Of a stretch of DNA of 51,014 nucleotides, positions 49,956 through 51,014 are shown one piece after another. The translations under genes and the position numbers were made by a program. Every line of letters starts with the position of its first letter. The stretch's first letter is position 1. The notes beneath the pieces were generated by a model, which searched no databases, was not told the DNA's origin, and saw only the letters and a program-made list of their open reading frames with translations. Source of the DNA: Myxococcales bacterium (GTDB taxonomy: Bacteria; Myxococcota_A; Polyangia; Polyangiales; Polyangiaceae); assembly GCA_013297655.1 (NCBI GenBank), contig JAAFHV010000031.1:1-51014 (forward strand), read 5' to 3'.

Positions 49956-51014
49956 TCAAACGCGTATCGCCGCGAAGAGAAACGTGAAGACCACGCCTTG
50001 CTCGCTCGTGCGAACGGAAGCTCGACCGCCCGCTCGGAGGCACGCTTCGCGGACGGCAAAGAGACCCACGCCACGCCCGGACAGGCTCGTCACCTCCGAC
50101 TTGGTCGACAGCCGAGGCTCGAAAACGAGCTCCGGACGCGCGTCCTCGATTGGCACGTTCGCGGACCGCGCGAGCGCGGTGAGGTCGAGCCCGGGGCCGT
50201 CGTCGGCGACCTCGAGCGTCAAGCGCCCGTCGGTCCCGAACGCGCGGAACGTAACGGTCAGGTTCGCCGGCTTGCCCCTCGACGTACGCGCGTCGACCGG
50301 CTCCACCGCGTGATCGAGCGCGTTGCGAACGAGGTGCACGAGGGTGGACAGGAACGGGCGGAGGGGCTCGTGCGGCACGCGGAGCTCACTCGCGTCGACC
50401 ACGAAGCGCACGTTGCCAGTCCCGAGGCGCTCTGCGAGCGCGCGCCCTCGCTCTGCCACCCCATCGAGCTGGGTCGATATTCGTGGATGCACGAGCGCGG
50501 ACAGCGCAGCGAGGATCCTCGTCGGCACTCCCTCGGTCGACGCGGCGAAGACGAGGTTCGTGAGCTCTGCCGCAGATACGCGCGCCCCCTGGTAGGTCAC
50601 CGCTCGGAGCAGCGGCGCGACGTAGCGCTCCACCGCGTCGAACCGCTCGCGGAGCGGCGCGAGCAGAGGGGTCTCGCCATCGGCCACCCGTGACTCGAGA
50701 TCGTCCGCGAGGCGGGTCAGCCCCCGGAGACCGAAGAGGCTCGCGTTGCCCTTCAGCGTATGCAGCGCGAGCGCCGTCTCGTCCGAGGCGTCGGCGTATT
50801 CTCCGAGGGAAGCGAAGAGACGGCGTCCCTCTTCGACGAAGTCTTCCATTCCGAACGGGTCGCGCACGGCGACGTAGATCGCGGCGACCGCGTCGGTGGC
50901 TTCGGCAGAGGCGTCCCGCGCGTCTTCTTCTTTCGTCACGTCGTGGGCGACGACGAGCACCTGCGCGTCGTCGTCGGCGGCGGGTGGGAGCTGGTAGGAG
51001 AGCGCGAGGCTTCG
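49956..51014 (-). CDS. CheA-like PAS-Hpt-HATPase kinase (5' end outside window)
   Basis: The frame is open to the right edge, and residues before the GTG at 50960 (RSLALSYQLPPAADDDAQ) read as the end of a PAS domain ('VLVVAHDVTKEEDARDA'), so the start lies beyond the window. Next is an Hpt domain with phospho-acceptor His in 'ALHTLKGNASLFGL'. The HATPase region has 'LSTLVHLVRNALDHAVEP', 'VADDGPGLD' and 'LSGRGVGLFAVREACLRAGG', the CheA pattern. No P3 dimerisation domain or CheW domain is obvious; the protein ends after the ATPase. It is probably a cytoplasmic hybrid sensor passing phosphate from its own Hpt. Confidence 0.88.
   Translation of the reverse strand, partial: RSLALSYQLPPAADDDAQVLVVAHDVTKEEDARDASAEATDAVAAIYVAVRDPFGMEDFVEEGRRLFASLGEYADASDETALALHTLKGNASLFGLRGLTRLADDLESRVADGETPLLAPLRERFDAVERYVAPLLRAVTYQGARVSAAELTNLVFAASTEGVPTRILAALSALVHPRISTQLDGVAERGRALAERLGTGNVRFVVDASELRVPHEPLRPFLSTLVHLVRNALDHAVEPVDARTSRGKPANLTVTFRAFGTDGRLTLEVADDGPGLDLTALARSANVPIEDARPELVFEPRLSTKSEVTSLSGRGVGLFAVREACLRAGGRASVRTSEQGVVFTFLFAAIRV

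Overview
The window is high-GC DNA (strong G/C bias at third codon positions, long spurious antisense frames) with the gene content of a large myxobacterial genome, most likely Myxococcota/Polyangia. Pointers are two Hanks-type Ser/Thr kinases with myxobacterial layouts, many lipoproteins with Asp/Ala/Gly-rich linkers, a histone-H1-like Ala/Lys/Pro tail fused to Sel1 repeats, and a multifunctional acyl reductase/ligase/acyltransferase of the type I recall from the myxobacterial ether-lipid locus. The taxonomic call is inference; there is no rRNA or tRNA in the window.

Layout. 1-6.2 kb: small poorly known genes (a 5'-truncated CDS, a HEAT-repeat protein, lipoproteins, a ferritin-like lipoprotein, two hypotheticals, a zinc-ribbon membrane protein). 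6.4-10.5 kb: a methyltransferase, a divergent LysR / NTF2-like / SDR unit, then a scar holding a 45-bp copy of part of the methyltransferase gene and a frameshifted IS91-type transposase remnant, then a flavin reductase and a frameshifted gene remnant. 10.5-13.9 kb: three tandem paralogous lipoproteins of an uncharacterised family. 14.2-17.8 kb: four overlapping genes (Ser/Thr kinase, TPR/PEGA-like membrane protein, two Lcl-like proteins). 18.1-24.3 kb: a LarA-like protein, the H1/Sel1 fusion, a VOC-ArsR-SRPBCC-VOC operon behind an imperfect palindrome, then a low-MW phosphatase and a fructosamine kinase-like gene. 24.3-25.0 kb: a non-coding stretch with a heptamer microsatellite, long G-rich inverted arms and a bidirectional terminator. 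25.0-26.7 kb: a VWA/YfbK-like lipoprotein.

27.0-33.8 kb is the most striking locus: a 1571-residue protein (fatty acyl reductase, AMP-forming acyl ligase, carrier protein, PlsC acyltransferase, SCP2) followed by an NAD(P)-dependent epimerase/reductase and a lipid kinase. Together they look like a self-contained pathway for an unusual, probably ether-linked, glycerolipid.

33.8-36.7 kb: a Uma2-type protein, an ECF sigma factor and a translationally coupled Zn alcohol dehydrogenase. 36.8-44.3 kb: a molybdenum hydroxylase locus: outer-membrane-type protein, 2Fe-2S subunit, Tat-exported Mo-binding subunit, a 27-codon bridging ORF, an XdhC-MobA fusion for cofactor maturation, a diheme c-type cytochrome, a SufS-like desulfurase and a SufU-like scaffold. 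The set covers a periplasmic Mo hydroxylase, its cofactor maturation, its electron acceptor and its sulfur/Fe-S supply. 44.3-51.0 kb: signalling genes: a response regulator and PAS histidine kinase pair, a Ser/Thr kinase with FlgO/TolB-like and TPR parts, a hypothetical, and a CheA-like PAS-Hpt-HATPase kinase cut by the window edge.

No CRISPR array, tRNA, rRNA, intact insertion sequence or replication origin was seen.
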